Source: DASSUW01 sp963803335 (GTDB taxonomy: Bacteria > Actinomycetota > Thermoleophilia > Solirubrobacterales > Solirubrobacteraceae). Taken from it: a stretch of 64,000 nucleotides of DNA. Below the pieces are notes generated by a model that was not told the origin of the DNA, did no database searches, and saw only the letters and a program-made list of their open reading frames with translations. The translations under genes and the position numbers were made by a program. This document shows positions 1 through 8,180 of this stretch, in pieces. The DNA lies in assembly GCA_963803335.1 (NCBI GenBank), contig CAWDME010000010.1, forward strand, positions 1 through 64,000, read 5' to 3'. Numbering within the stretch: the first letter of the stretch is position 1; every line of letters begins with the position of its first letter.

Positions 1-1028
1 AGCGGCAGGTCGCGGCGGAGGTCCTCGAGGAAGTCGTCGAGGTCGATCGGCTGTGGCTCGATGAGGCGGCCCGCTTCGGCACTGGCGAGCGTGAGCATGT
101 CGCCGACGAGCCGATCCAGCTCGTCCAGGCGTCGCAGCAGCGTCACGGTGGCCTCATGGCGGCGCGCCTGGTCATGCTCGCGGTCGAGCAGCTCGACCTG
201 GGCGCGCAGCACGGCGAGCGGTGTTCGCAGCTCGTGCGAGGCGTCGGAGACGAAGTCGCGCTGGCGGGCGAAGGCTCGCTCCAGGCGATCGAGCATGCGA
301 TCGAACGCGCCGCCGAGCACGCCTACCTCGCCGCGTGTTCCGCTGGTGCCGGAGCGCCGCGACAGGTCGCCGGCGTCGACCTCGGCGGCGACGTGCGTGA
401 TCCGCCGCAGTGGGCGCGCGATCACGGTGGCGATCCCGATCCCGGCCAGGACGGAGAGCAGCAGGGCCAGCGTGCCGACGAGCGCGAAGGTGCGCAGCAG
501 GCTGTCCTGGGCGTCGTGCACGGTGCTGAGCGGGTCGGCGATCTGCAGCGTCCCGACGCGCCGTGAGTGGTCATCGATCGGTTCCGTGAGGACGCGCATG
601 CGCCCGGCTTCGGGCACGGCGGCGCTGGCGAGACCGGGCGCGGCGTTTATCACGCCGCGGCCGCTAGCCGCTTGGGCCTCGTCGTCGTCCTCGAGCTCTC
701 GCTGAAGGATGCGCGGCTGGTTGGTGACCGGCGTACTGCCGGCGACGTCGATTATGAAGATCCGCGCCGCAGGGTGGTAGCGCTGCGCGTCGAGGAACCG
801 GCGCGCGGTCCGCTCGACCGCCGCCGGCGTGGAGAGGTCGGTGCCGGCACGCAGCTGATCCCATTCGGCGACCTGCGTGCGCAGGTCCTCGTCGATGCGA
901 TCGCGCAGCCGCGAGCCCGTGCCGCGATACACCGCCAGGAAGGTCAGGCCGAGCGCCAGCGCGGTGATCAGCGCGATCGCGACGGCGAGCCGAGCGCGCA
1001 GACCACCCGGCACGAGCCGGGCGCTCAC
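1..1028 (-). CDS. Sensor histidine kinase, 3' end outside window
   Basis: Membrane histidine kinase of a two-component system. About 342 residues are visible before the frame leaves the window. It starts with GTG at 1028, whose GTGA overlaps the TGA stop of the response regulator, so the two are translationally coupled. The N-terminus has a membrane segment (about residues 11-31), then an extracytoplasmic region, a second membrane segment, a HAMP linker and the dimerisation/phosphoacceptor helix with the motif SDASHELRTPLAVL. The phosphoacceptor His is near residue 265. The ATP-binding catalytic domain lies beyond base 1. The stimulus is unknown. The pair sits divergently next to a redox/metal operon, which makes that operon a possible target (inference). 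Confidence 0.93.
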   Translation of the reverse strand, partial: MSARLVPGGLRARLAVAIALITALALGLTFLAVYRGTGSRLRDRIDEDLRTQVAEWDQLRAGTDLSTPAAVERTARRFLDAQRYHPAARIFIIDVAGSTPVTNQPRILQRELEDDDEAQAASGRGVINAAPGLASAAVPEAGRMRVLTEPIDDHSRRVGTLQIADPLSTVHDAQDSLLRTFALVGTLALLLSVLAGIGIATVIARPLRRITHVAAEVDAGDLSRRSGTSGTRGEVGVLGGAFDRMLDRLERAFARQRDFVSDASHELRTPLAVLRAQVELLDREHDQARRHEATVTLLRRLDELDRLVGDMLTLASAEAGRLIEPQPIDLDDFLEDLRRDLP

Positions 1029-1711
1029 GAGGAGCGCCGCAGCCGGTAGCCGACGTTGCGGACCGTTTCGATCGGCCCGCCGTCCTCGCCGGCGCCGAGC
1101 TTCCTGCGCAGGTAGCCGATGTAGACCTCCAGCACCTTGGTGCCAGGGTCGAAGTCATAGCCCCAGACGGCGTTGAGGATCTGCTCGCGTGAGAGCACCT
1201 GGTCGGGGTGGCGCGCCAGATACGCCAGCAGCTCGAACTCCCGGGCCGTGAGTTGGACCTCACGGCCGTCGTGCTCGACGCGCCGCGTGCGCAGATCCAG
1301 CCGCACGTCGCCGGCCTCCAGTACCGATGCCTCGCGCTGGCTTGGCTGGCGCAGCTGCGCACGGACCCGTGCGAGCAGCTCCTCGAAGGAGAACGGCTTG
1401 GTCACGTAGTCGTTGGCGCCGCGGTCCAGGCCCTCGACGCGCTGCTCGATCGCGCCGCGCGCGGTGAGGACGATCACGGGCAGCTCGGGCTTGCGCCCGC
1501 GGATCGCGTCGAGCACCTCCAGGCCGCTCTTGCCCGGGAGCATGACGTCCAGCAGCACCAGTCCATAGTCGCCGGTGAGCGCCTCGAGCTCGCCGTGCTC
1601 GCCGTCATGGGTGACCGTCACGGCGTAGCCCTCGGCGCCGAGCGCCTGCGCGATGAACCCGGCGAGCGTGCGCTCATCCTCAACGACCAAGATCCTCATC
1701 TCGAGGGTCAT
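1025..1711 (-). CDS. OmpR/PhoB-family response regulator
   Basis: DNA-binding response regulator of 228 aa. The receiver domain (about residues 5-118) has the acidic pair E11/D12, phosphoacceptor D55 in LLLDVMLPG, the conserved T in VLTARG and K in YVTKPF. The C-terminal winged helix (about residues 130-225) ends in the typical VEVYIGYLRRKL and VRNVGYRL segments. Its stop overlaps the start of the kinase gene by 4 bases. It is the first gene of its operon and diverges from the small secreted protein gene at 1777, leaving a roughly 65-bp shared promoter region. Confidence 0.95.
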   Translation of the reverse strand: MTLEMRILVVEDERTLAGFIAQALGAEGYAVTVTHDGEHGELEALTGDYGLVLLDVMLPGKSGLEVLDAIRGRKPELPVIVLTARGAIEQRVEGLDRGANDYVTKPFSFEELLARVRAQLRQPSQREASVLEAGDVRLDLRTRRVEHDGREVQLTAREFELLAYLARHPDQVLSREQILNAVWGYDFDPGTKVLEVYIGYLRRKLGAGEDGGPIETVRNVGYRLRRSS

Positions 1712-1776
1712 GCTAAGCGCCCTCAGCGTCGCCGGCGCCCGGGTAAGAGGCTTCTGACCAGGCGCTAACTGGGCGC

Positions 1777-2077
1777 TTGCGCGCCCGATTGAGCCGACGA
1801 CTGATGATCGTCGTCGCGACCGGGTCGCTGGCGCTCAGCGCCGCGCCGCTGGCCCAAGCATCCAACCGCGACCGCGGCTGCGGCCGCATGCGCGATCGCG
1901 AGGACTCTGACCGCGACGGCCCGTCCAACCACGCCGAGTACTGCTCCGACACCAACCCGCAGCGCCGACTCCGACCACGACAGCGTGCGCGACGGCCGCG
2001 AGGACGCAGATCACGATGGCGTTCGCAGCGACCGCGAGCACCACGACGACAATGAGGGCCATTCCGACGACAGCTGA
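1777..2077 (+). pseudogene. Small secreted Ca-binding (thrombospondin type-3-like) protein, frameshifted
   Basis: The reading frame opens at TTG 1777 (an in-frame ATG lies at 1804) with a basic n-region and a hydrophobic signal-peptide core ending ALSAAPLAQAS. It continues with acidic aspartate-rich repeats (DSDRDGPSNHAEY). Around 1958-1964 the D-x-D-x-D-G pattern jumps to the +1 frame, where it continues as ADSDHDSVRDGRED and ADHDGVRSD and ends at TGA 2075-2077. In the original frame the sequence turns Arg-rich, which is typical of a shadow frame. The intact product would be a secreted protein of about 100 residues resembling thrombospondin type-3 calcium-binding repeats. The break may be decay or a one-base sequence error. 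Confidence 0.6.
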
Positions 2078-2187
2078 CGCGTGCGCGGCGGCGGGCAACC
2101 GCACTCCGCCTGCCGCCGCCGCTCGCGTAAGGACGCTCCTGACCCGTCGCTTACCTGGCTCTCGTCGGCGCCCACCACGATCGAGCC

Positions 2188-2400
2188 ATGACCGACAAGG
2201 CTCGCATCAAGATCGCCGCCGTCGTGACCGCGCTGTTCCTCGCCGCCGTCTCCCTGGCCGGCATCGCCACTCGAACCGAAGCGCCGAAGGCAGCCTCGGC
2301 CGCACCCGCCCCGGCGGCAGTGCAGCAGCAAACGACTGCGGCTCCTACGTCGCCGGCCGGTGAGTACGAGGACGGCGAGGAGGGCGAGCACTATGACTGA
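2188..2400 (+). CDS. Small single-pass membrane or secreted protein
   Basis: A 70-residue protein with a basic start (MTDKARIKI), one hydrophobic segment (about residues 9-28), an Ala/Pro/Gln/Thr-rich linker and an acidic tail (EYEDGEEGEHYD). No family is recognised. Its last 8 bases overlap the ATG of the next gene, and it is the first clearly intact gene of a coupled run leading to ApbE, a ferric-reductase-like protein and a P-type ATPase. It could be an accessory subunit of that membrane redox module. No FMN-attachment motif of the FMN_bind type is seen. Confidence 0.6.
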   Translation: MTDKARIKIAAVVTALFLAAVSLAGIATRTEAPKAASAAPAPAAVQQQTTAAPTSPAGEYEDGEEGEHYD

Positions 2401-2641
2401 TCACGCCGCCCCGACCCGGACCCAGGCGAGCGCGCGCCGTCCCGGGCTGTCGCAGACGATCCTCAGCGTCGCCGCGACCGCGACTGCCGTGGCCGCGCTC
2501 ATCTGGTCGGCGCTGTTCTACGACGCCACCCGCAATCACGCAGCCGCGCTGCCTGCGACCCCCACCCAATCCGCGCCTGCGGTGACCGGTACAGCCCACC
2601 CGGCGCCCACCGTCGCGCCCGTCACCACCCGCACATCATGA
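2393..2641 (+). CDS. Small membrane protein in the ApbE operon
   Basis: An 82-residue protein starting at ATG 2393 within the end of the preceding gene. A hydrophilic N-terminus leads into one transmembrane helix (about residues 20-40, SVAATATAVAALIWSALFY) and a Thr/Pro/Ala-rich extracytoplasmic tail. The stop overlaps the ApbE start as ATGA, so translation is coupled. No family is recognised. The arrangement suggests an anchor or accessory subunit for the flavin/haem proteins encoded downstream (inference). Confidence 0.6.
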   Translation: MTDHAAPTRTQASARRPGLSQTILSVAATATAVAALIWSALFYDATRNHAAALPATPTQSAPAVTGTAHPAPTVAPVTTRTS

Positions 2642-3606
2642 GCGCGCCATTCACAGAGCACGAGCATCACTTCGACGTCTTCGGCACCCAGGTTCGACTG
2701 CTCGTCGGCGCTCCCGCCGGCAAGCCGTTCACCGCTCGGCTCGCCGCGCTCCGTGTGCAGCGAACGATGCACGACCTCCATGCCAAGCTGACGCGCTTCG
2801 AGCCCGGCAGCGAGCTGTCTCGACTCAACGCACGCGCCGGCCAACGGGTCGCTGTCTCATCGACGCTGTTGGACGCCGTCCAGGCGGCGATCTTCGCCGC
2901 CGAGGTCAGCGAGGGGCTCGTCGATCCCACGATCACGCCGCATCTGGAGCGGGCCGGCTACGCGCGATCGCGCGCGGGGGAGCCGCCCGCGGACCTGTGT
3001 GCCGCGCTGGAAACCGCGCCGCGACGCCGGCCCGCCGAGCGGGCGCCCCGCAGCGGCTGGGAGTGCCTCGACGTCGACCTTGAAGACGGCACCGTCCAGT
3101 TGCCCCCCGGGACGCGTCTGGACCTCGGCGGAAGCGCCAAGGGCCTGGCCGTCGACATCGCGGCGCGGATGCTCGCCGACCGGCCGACGTTCGCGATCGA
3201 CGCTGGCGGCGACATCCGCCTCGGCGGCACCACTCGGGTGCCGCGGACGGTCAACATCGCCCACCCGCTCACCGACACCGACGCGCACCGCTTCACCCTC
3301 CATGACGGCGCCGTCGCAACCAGCGGCCTGCGCACCCGTATCTGGAAGACCGCCGCGGGCCACGCTCACCACCTCATCGACCCATCAACGGGCGAGCCCG
3401 CATGGACCGGCGTCATCCAGGCCACCGCGTTGGCACGCATCGCCGTGGAGGCCGAGGCGCTCGCCAAGGTCGCACTGCTGCGCGGCCCGCACGGCGGACG
3501 CCGCGTGCTCGAACGCCACGGCGGCGGTGCGCTGATCCTCGACGACGGCGAACTGCTCCTCGTTGGCGCGCTTGCGACCACACCGCACGGGCTGGTGGCG
3601 GCATGA
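2638..3606 (+). CDS. apbE: FAD:protein FMN transferase (ApbE family)
   Basis: A 322-residue ApbE-family enzyme. These Mg-dependent enzymes cleave FAD and attach FMN covalently to a Thr/Ser of extracytoplasmic redox proteins. Family motifs seen are the RFEPGSELSRLN segment near residue 55, DLGGSAKGLAVD near 162, FAIDAGGDIRLGG near 188, ATSGLR near 222 and HHLIDPSTGEP near 242. No lipobox or signal peptide is evident, so it may act in the cytoplasm or be exported atypically. It is coupled by ATGA to both neighbours. The substrate is unclear because no FMN_bind-domain protein is encoded in the operon. Confidence 0.92.
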   Translation: MSAPFTEHEHHFDVFGTQVRLLVGAPAGKPFTARLAALRVQRTMHDLHAKLTRFEPGSELSRLNARAGQRVAVSSTLLDAVQAAIFAAEVSEGLVDPTITPHLERAGYARSRAGEPPADLCAALETAPRRRPAERAPRSGWECLDVDLEDGTVQLPPGTRLDLGGSAKGLAVDIAARMLADRPTFAIDAGGDIRLGGTTRVPRTVNIAHPLTDTDAHRFTLHDGAVATSGLRTRIWKTAAGHAHHLIDPSTGEPAWTGVIQATALARIAVEAEALAKVALLRGPHGGRRVLERHGGGALILDDGELLLVGALATTPHGLVAA

Positions 3607-4214
3607 CCACCGACCCGACCCAGCAGGTGTTCTGGCTGGCCAGCCGCGCCGTGGGCATCGTCGCGATCGCGCTGCTGGGGATCTCCGTCGGCCTCGGGCT
3701 GGCGATGTCCACCAAGCTGCTGCGCCGCCCCGGCCTGCCCGCCAAGCTCAAGCGCTTCCACGAAGCCTCGACCCTCGTCACGCTCGCCCTGATCGTCGCG
3801 CACGCCGGGCTGTTGCTGGCCGACGGCTACCTGCGACCCGGGCTTGCCGGCGTGGCGCTGCCCTTCCACCTCTCCTACCGGCCGCTGTGGACAGGCACCG
3901 GGATCATCGCCGCCTGGCTGGCCGCGATCCTCGGGCTGAGCTTCTACGCGCGCAAGTGGATCGGCGCGAAGACCTGGCGCTGGATGCACCGCTGGACACT
4001 GGCCGTCTACGTCCTCGCGGTCGGTCACGCCATCGGCGCCGGCACCGACGGCCGCTCGACCTGGATGCTGGCGATGCTCACGCTGCTCACCGCGCCGATC
4101 GTCTTCGCCTTCACCTATCGCACGCTCCCGACCGCGCCACGCCGGCGACCCCCGCAAGCGGCACGTCAGCCCGTCCGCCGCCATGCCGCGGCGAGCGGAG
4201 CGCCGGGCGCGTGA
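3603..4214 (+). CDS. Ferric-reductase-like (YedZ/MsrQ-type) haem membrane protein
   Basis: A 203-residue membrane protein with about five to six helices and a hydrophilic Arg/Pro-rich C-terminal tail (from about residue 172). It has the layout of the ferric-reductase-like transmembrane domain. Candidate haem-b ligands are His residues in KRFHEAST, IVAHAG, WMHRW and AVGHAIG. It probably moves electrons across the membrane, with a partner flavoprotein matured by ApbE. The ATG overlaps the apbE stop and its own stop overlaps a GTG of the ATPase gene. No fused FAD/NADPH or FMN_bind domain is present. Confidence 0.82.
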   Translation: MTTDPTQQVFWLASRAVGIVAIALLGISVGLGLAMSTKLLRRPGLPAKLKRFHEASTLVTLALIVAHAGLLLADGYLRPGLAGVALPFHLSYRPLWTGTGIIAAWLAAILGLSFYARKWIGAKTWRWMHRWTLAVYVLAVGHAIGAGTDGRSTWMLAMLTLLTAPIVFAFTYRTLPTAPRRRPPQAARQPVRRHAAASGAPGA

Positions 4215-6202
4215 ACCGCCCAACGATCAAGGGATTTCCACGGACTCCACCGCGGCCGGGCACGGATGGCGACACGACAGGCGCGCGTCATGCTGAACCG
4301 GTGACGTCCCCGGCGACAACCCATCAGCGTGCGCGCATCCGCGCGTCGCTGCACACGCTCGCGGAGTCTCGCGCGCAGATCCTCGCTGTGATCGCCGTCG
4401 TCGCGATCGCCGCCGGATTCCTGCTGCACGCGCTCGGCGCAGGAGACGCCGGGCACCAGGTGTGGCGGGCCGCGGTGGCGCTGCTTGCCGCAGAGCTCGC
4501 GTTCGAGGTCGGCCGCACCATCGTCGTCGATCACCACCTCGGCGTCGACACGATCGCTCTCGTCGCGATGGTCGGGGCGCTGGCGCTCGGCGAGGAACTC
4601 GCCGGCGCGGTCATCGGCCTGATGTTCACCGGCGGCGCGGCGCTTGAGGCCGCGGCATCCCGCCGCGCGCGCCGCGAGCTGACGCTTCTGGTCCAGCGCG
4701 CACCGCGCGTCGCCCAGCTGCGGATCGACGGCGGGATCGACGAGGTGCCGATCGACCGCGTCCGCACCGGGGACACGGTCCTCGTGCGCACGGGAGAGGT
4801 CGTGCCCGTCGACGGCACCGTGGTCGGCGACGAGGCCGTCGTCGACACCAGCACGCTCAGCGGCGAGCCGCTACCGGTAACGCTGCGCGCCGGGATGGGC
4901 GTAATGAGCGGCAGCGTCAACGCCGGCGGCCCGTTCGACGTGCGTGCCGACCGCCCCGCGGCCGAGAGCGCATACGCCGCGCTCGTGCGGCTCGTCGAGC
5001 AGGCACAGGCCCAGCGCGCCCCGTTCGTGCGGATGGCCGACCGCTATGCCGGCATCTTCCTGCCTATCACGCTCGTGGTCGCCGGTCTGGCGTGGGCGCT
5101 CAGCGGCGACCCGGTGCGGGCGCTGGCGGTCGTGGTCGTCGCGACGCCGTGCCCGCTTATCCTCGCCGCACCGATCGCGCTCGTCTCCGGCCTGTCACGC
5201 GCCGCGCGCAACGGCATCATCGTGAAGGGCGCCGGCGCGATCGAGACCCTCGGCGAGGCGCGCACCGTGCTCTTCGACAAGACCGGCACCTTGACGGTCG
5301 GCACTCCGGAAGTCCGAGAGATCATCACCCTCAACGGCCTGGCCAGAGGCGAAGTCCTGCGGCTCGCCGCGTCCGTCGACCGCCTCTCCGCCCACGTGCT
5401 CGGCGAGGCTCTCGTCCGCGCGGCCCAGGAATCCGCGCTTGACCTGACGATGCCCAGCGACGTGGACGAGGAGCCCGGGCAGGGGATCGCCGGCACGGTC
5501 GATGGCCGTCGCATCGCCGTCGGCAGCCGCGCCTTCCTGCGCGCCCAGGGGTACGACCCCGACGCCGTCGCCGGCGCCTCGCTCGCCACCGGTCGCGGCT
5601 CCGGCGAGGCCCACGTGCTCGTCGGGATCGACGGCGACCCCGCCGGCGTGATCGTGATGGCCGACGAGTTGCGCCCCGACGCCGACAGCATCGTCGACCG
5701 CCTGCGCCGGGAGGGCGTGCGCCACGTCGCGATGGTGTCCGGCGACCGCGCCTCGGTCGCACAGCGGATCGGCGACACGCTCGGCGTCGATCGCGTCTAC
5801 GCCGAGCAGTCGCCCGAGGACAAGCTCGAGGTCGTCCGCACGCTGCGCAACGACCCGGCGCTGAGCCCCGTGATCATGGTCGGCGACGGCGTCAACGACG
5901 CGCCGGCGCTGGCGATCGCCGATCTCGGCATCGCGATGGGTGCCGCAGGCGCCACGGTCTCCTCCGAGACCGCCGACGCCGTCATCACCGTCGACCGCGT
6001 CGACCGCGTCGCTGACGCCGTCCACATTGGGCGCCGCGCGCTGTTCATCGCCCGCCAGAGCGTCCTCGCCGGCATGGGGCTGAGCATCGCCGCGATGGGC
6101 GTCGCGGCCGCCGGTTACCTTCAGCCGGTCGCCGGCGCGCTCTTCCAAGAGGTCGTCGACGTCGCGGTCATCCTCAATGCGTTGCGGGCATTGCGCGGAT
6201 AG
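4211..6202 (+). CDS. Heavy-metal-translocating P1B-type ATPase
   Basis: A 663-residue cation pump. Visible elements are an actuator motif (DTSTLSGEPLPV), the intramembrane metal-site motif TPCPL (Cys near residue 314), the phosphorylation motif DKTGTLT (Asp near 356), and the hinge GDGVNDAPAL (near 558). The nucleotide-domain motif usually written SxxxHPL appears as SAHVLGEAL, so Val replaces Pro. No N-terminal CxxC metal-binding domain is present. TPC rather than CPC in helix 6 argues against a standard copper pump, and the metal is undetermined. The start is taken as GTG 4211 (GTGA overlap with the upstream stop, AGCGGAG upstream). GTG 4301 is a shorter alternative. Confidence 0.9.
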   Translation: MNRPTIKGFPRTPPRPGTDGDTTGARHAEPVTSPATTHQRARIRASLHTLAESRAQILAVIAVVAIAAGFLLHALGAGDAGHQVWRAAVALLAAELAFEVGRTIVVDHHLGVDTIALVAMVGALALGEELAGAVIGLMFTGGAALEAAASRRARRELTLLVQRAPRVAQLRIDGGIDEVPIDRVRTGDTVLVRTGEVVPVDGTVVGDEAVVDTSTLSGEPLPVTLRAGMGVMSGSVNAGGPFDVRADRPAAESAYAALVRLVEQAQAQRAPFVRMADRYAGIFLPITLVVAGLAWALSGDPVRALAVVVVATPCPLILAAPIALVSGLSRAARNGIIVKGAGAIETLGEARTVLFDKTGTLTVGTPEVREIITLNGLARGEVLRLAASVDRLSAHVLGEALVRAAQESALDLTMPSDVDEEPGQGIAGTVDGRRIAVGSRAFLRAQGYDPDAVAGASLATGRGSGEAHVLVGIDGDPAGVIVMADELRPDADSIVDRLRREGVRHVAMVSGDRASVAQRIGDTLGVDRVYAEQSPEDKLEVVRTLRNDPALSPVIMVGDGVNDAPALAIADLGIAMGAAGATVSSETADAVITVDRVDRVADAVHIGRRALFIARQSVLAGMGLSIAAMGVAAAGYLQPVAGALFQEVVDVAVILNALRALRG

Positions 6203-6203
6203 C

Positions 6204-6640
6204 TCATTCGACGACGCGCAGCGCGTCGGAGAGGTTGGTGCGGCGCAGGCGGCGTAGCGTCAGCAGCGGCGCGACGGCAACCATGAGCGTCCCGGTGACG
6301 AGCGCGAGAAAGTAGGTGAACGGCGCCACCGAGGTGAGCGTCCCGGTCTCGGGCAGGTTGGTGTTGATGAGGCACGAGAGCAGAGCGCGGCCTGCGGCGA
6401 TGCCGACGGCGTCCCGAGAGCGCCGATGATCACGCCTCGACGACGCCGCCGCGGATGACGCGCGCGACCGTGACGCCGTGAGCGAACTGCGTGGCGTGCT
6501 CGCGGACGCGCGCCTCTGCGATCACGACGGTGGTGAGCCGGATCTCGTTGAACTGCTCCATGCGCTGGTCCACCGAGATCCGCGCACGGATGGCCTCGGG
6601 CCCGTTCGCGCGGGTGCTGGAACCAGACGGTGCTGAGGGC
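6204..6640 (-). pseudogene. Remnant of FtsX-type ABC transporter permease
   Basis: Read on the minus strand, the region gives pieces of one permease in several frames. A middle part contains ARVREHATQFAHGVTVARVI and stops at 6430. It is followed in another frame by GVIIGALGT, then in a third frame by a C-terminal membrane helix (APFTYFLALVTGTLMVAV) and the tail TLRRLRRTNLSDALRVVE ending at 6204. This matches the end of FtsX/MacB-type permeases, where REHATMFA-like and LRRLRRxxxxDALR segments recur. The N-terminal half is missing. It converges tail-to-tail with the P-type ATPase gene, one base apart. Confidence 0.65.
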
Positions 6641-7076
6641 GAGAACGTCGTTGCCATCGCTCGCCGGTTTTGCAGGGAGTTCCGGGGGCAAGAACGGCAA
6701 TCCACGGAGCCGAAAGTAGTCCGCAATCTGCGAGAGTTCCCAGGAGTTCTGGCACGTGGCGGCGTCCGCGTGGCAAGACTCCAACGGCTATCGAGACGGG
6801 AGCGCCCGGCGCGGCGAGGACGCTCGCGCGATTCCTGCGAACGACAACGCTGTCGCCGAAAGAAAGCAGGCGTCAGAGGAGGTCGGACGCGCGCACTCGT
6901 CGCTCGTCCGAGGCGAGCACCTGGTCGGCGTGGACCAGGACGCCTGGTTGCCTGTGGGAGCGAGAGTTCCAGTGACCCGGGAAGTTGTCCTTCTTGGACG
7001 CTCCGCGACGTGTCCCGTTAGGAGATCGGCGGATTCTGGCGCTTAGTGCAACAGGGGCTCGGCGAGGTGCACCCGC
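6641..7076. other. No supportable gene (decayed sequence)
   Basis: About 430 bases between the permease remnant and the cupin gene. All long open frames here are Arg/Ser/Gly-rich without recognisable motifs, and none has a convincing ribosome-binding site. A short minus-strand stretch (SQIADYFRLRGLPFLPPELP, around 6650-6720) reads like real protein but breaks immediately. Base composition is slightly less GC-skewed than in the flanking genes. It is most easily explained as further debris. Confidence 0.4.
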
Positions 7077-7745
7077 TCACGCCGGGGACGTGACGATCTG
7101 GGCGGCGCCGTGCACGGCGACCGCGCGCAGCCGGCTGTCGCCCGTGGCGACCCAGCGGTGCGGGATGCCGGCGGGGACCCGGACGACCTGGCCGGCGCGC
7201 ACGATGCGCGCTTGCTGTGCGCCGAGGAAGAAGGTCGCCGCTCCGTCGTGCACGACGGCGACCTCCTCGACCGGATGCACGTGCGGCGGCTGCTCGTCGC
7301 CGGGCGCGGCGTCGATGAGCACGACGCTGACGGCTGCGCCGTGCTCGGCGCCGGCGAACACGTGGCCGCCGTCGGCATCCGGCAGCGCCTCGCGGGCGCG
7401 CACGCGCAGGTAGTTCCCCGTCTTCTGCAGGTCGTCTTCGACCGCCTGGCCGTCGAACCACGCCTCGGCTGCCGGTGGGATCCCGTGCGCGCGCAGCGCG
7501 TTCAGCACCGCGTGGTCGTCGCTGTGACGCGCGGCGAGGTCGAGCACGAGTTCGGGCGCGATCCCGAGCCGGGCCATGCACGTGTGGTCGACGGGGCAGC
7601 CGAACGGGTAGCGGCCCGCCGTTCCGGCGAGCGTGGCGCGCGCCTTGTCGAGCATCCGCGGCAACCAGGCGTAGCCCTCGAGCTCCGCGTCGAGCCCGCG
7701 AGGCGCCTCCGCGGTCAGATCCTTGGCCGCCGCGAGCCCGTTCAC
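7077..7745 (-). CDS. DUF5069-like/cupin fusion protein
   Basis: A 222-residue two-domain protein. Residues about 8-95 resemble DUF5069 (YAWLPRMLDKARATLAGTAG, then FGCPVDHTCMARLGI). Residues about 125-215 form a cupin barrel with PPHVHPVEEVAVVHDG and VRVPAGIPHRW, supplying the usual His ligands for a metal. Such cupins range from dioxygenases to sensors, so the reaction is unknown. The GTG start at 7745 overlaps the stop of the NTF2-like gene as GTGA, showing coupling. A longer in-frame extension upstream only shadows the NTF2-like gene. Probably controlled by the divergent LysR regulator. Confidence 0.78.
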   Translation of the reverse strand: MNGLAAAKDLTAEAPRGLDAELEGYAWLPRMLDKARATLAGTAGRYPFGCPVDHTCMARLGIAPELVLDLAARHSDDHAVLNALRAHGIPPAAEAWFDGQAVEDDLQKTGNYLRVRAREALPDADGGHVFAGAEHGAAVSVVLIDAAPGDEQPPHVHPVEEVAVVHDGAATFFLGAQQARIVRAGQVVRVPAGIPHRWVATGDSRLRAVAVHGAAQIVTSPA

Positions 7746-8110
7746 CGCTGCACCGGCGGGCCGATCTCCGGCTGGTCGAGCAGCCGCAGCCAGGTGCCAT
7801 CGGCCTGGCGGCGGGCGACCTGCGCCCGGACGCCGGTGCCGTCGCGCGCGATCGTGGAGGTGAGGGCGATCTCGCCGCTGACCAGCGTGGGCAGCGGCGG
7901 CTCGGGCTCGAAGGTCGGCGCGTTGGCGAGCACCTGCTCCCACAGTGCGAGGATCGCCTTCCGGCCCACCGTGACCTCGCCCGGCGGATAGGCCATGACC
8001 GCCTCCGGCTCGTACAGGGCGGCGACGCCGGCGGCGTCCCCGGCGTTGGCGCGCTCGACGAACAGGCGAGTCAGGTCGTCCGGCTCGAGGGCTTCCTCGT
8101 TGAGAGTCAT
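7742..8110 (-). CDS. SnoaL/NTF2-like protein
   Basis: A 122-residue small alpha+beta-barrel protein of the SnoaL/nuclear-transport-factor-2-like type. It has an N-terminal helix (LTRLFVERANAGDAAGVAALYEPEAVMAYP) and a GRKAILALWEQVL helix, followed by strands. Members are ketosteroid-isomerase-like enzymes or ligand binders, and no catalytic assignment is possible. It is the first gene of a two-gene operon with the DUF5069-cupin protein and diverges from a LysR gene across a 70-bp region, the classic layout for LysR control. Confidence 0.8.
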   Translation of the reverse strand: MTLNEEALEPDDLTRLFVERANAGDAAGVAALYEPEAVMAYPPGEVTVGRKAILALWEQVLANAPTFEPEPPLPTLVSGEIALTSTIARDGTGVRAQVARRQADGTWLRLLDQPEIGPPVQR

Positions 8111-8141
8111 GCCCCTAGTGTTGTGCCCTCCGAATCAGAAG

Positions 8142-8159
8142 TCCAACAGATGTTTTGGA
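8142..8159. promoter_or_regulatory. Candidate LysR-type operator
   Basis: Within the 70-bp divergent region there is an inverted repeat TCCAA-N8-TTGGA. It lies 22 bases before the lysR GTG and 32 bases before the NTF2-like start. The arms are short. LysR sites usually follow T-N11-A, so this is a candidate only. Confidence 0.3.
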
Positions 8160-8180
8160 TCGAAGTTAGAATCAGCAGTT

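Noticed and set aside
3563..4210. A possible 216-residue N-terminal extension fusing something to the P-type ATPase
   Set aside because: This part of the frame is Arg/Ala-rich shadow of the ferric-reductase-like gene. The GTG at 4211 or 4301 explains the ATPase start.
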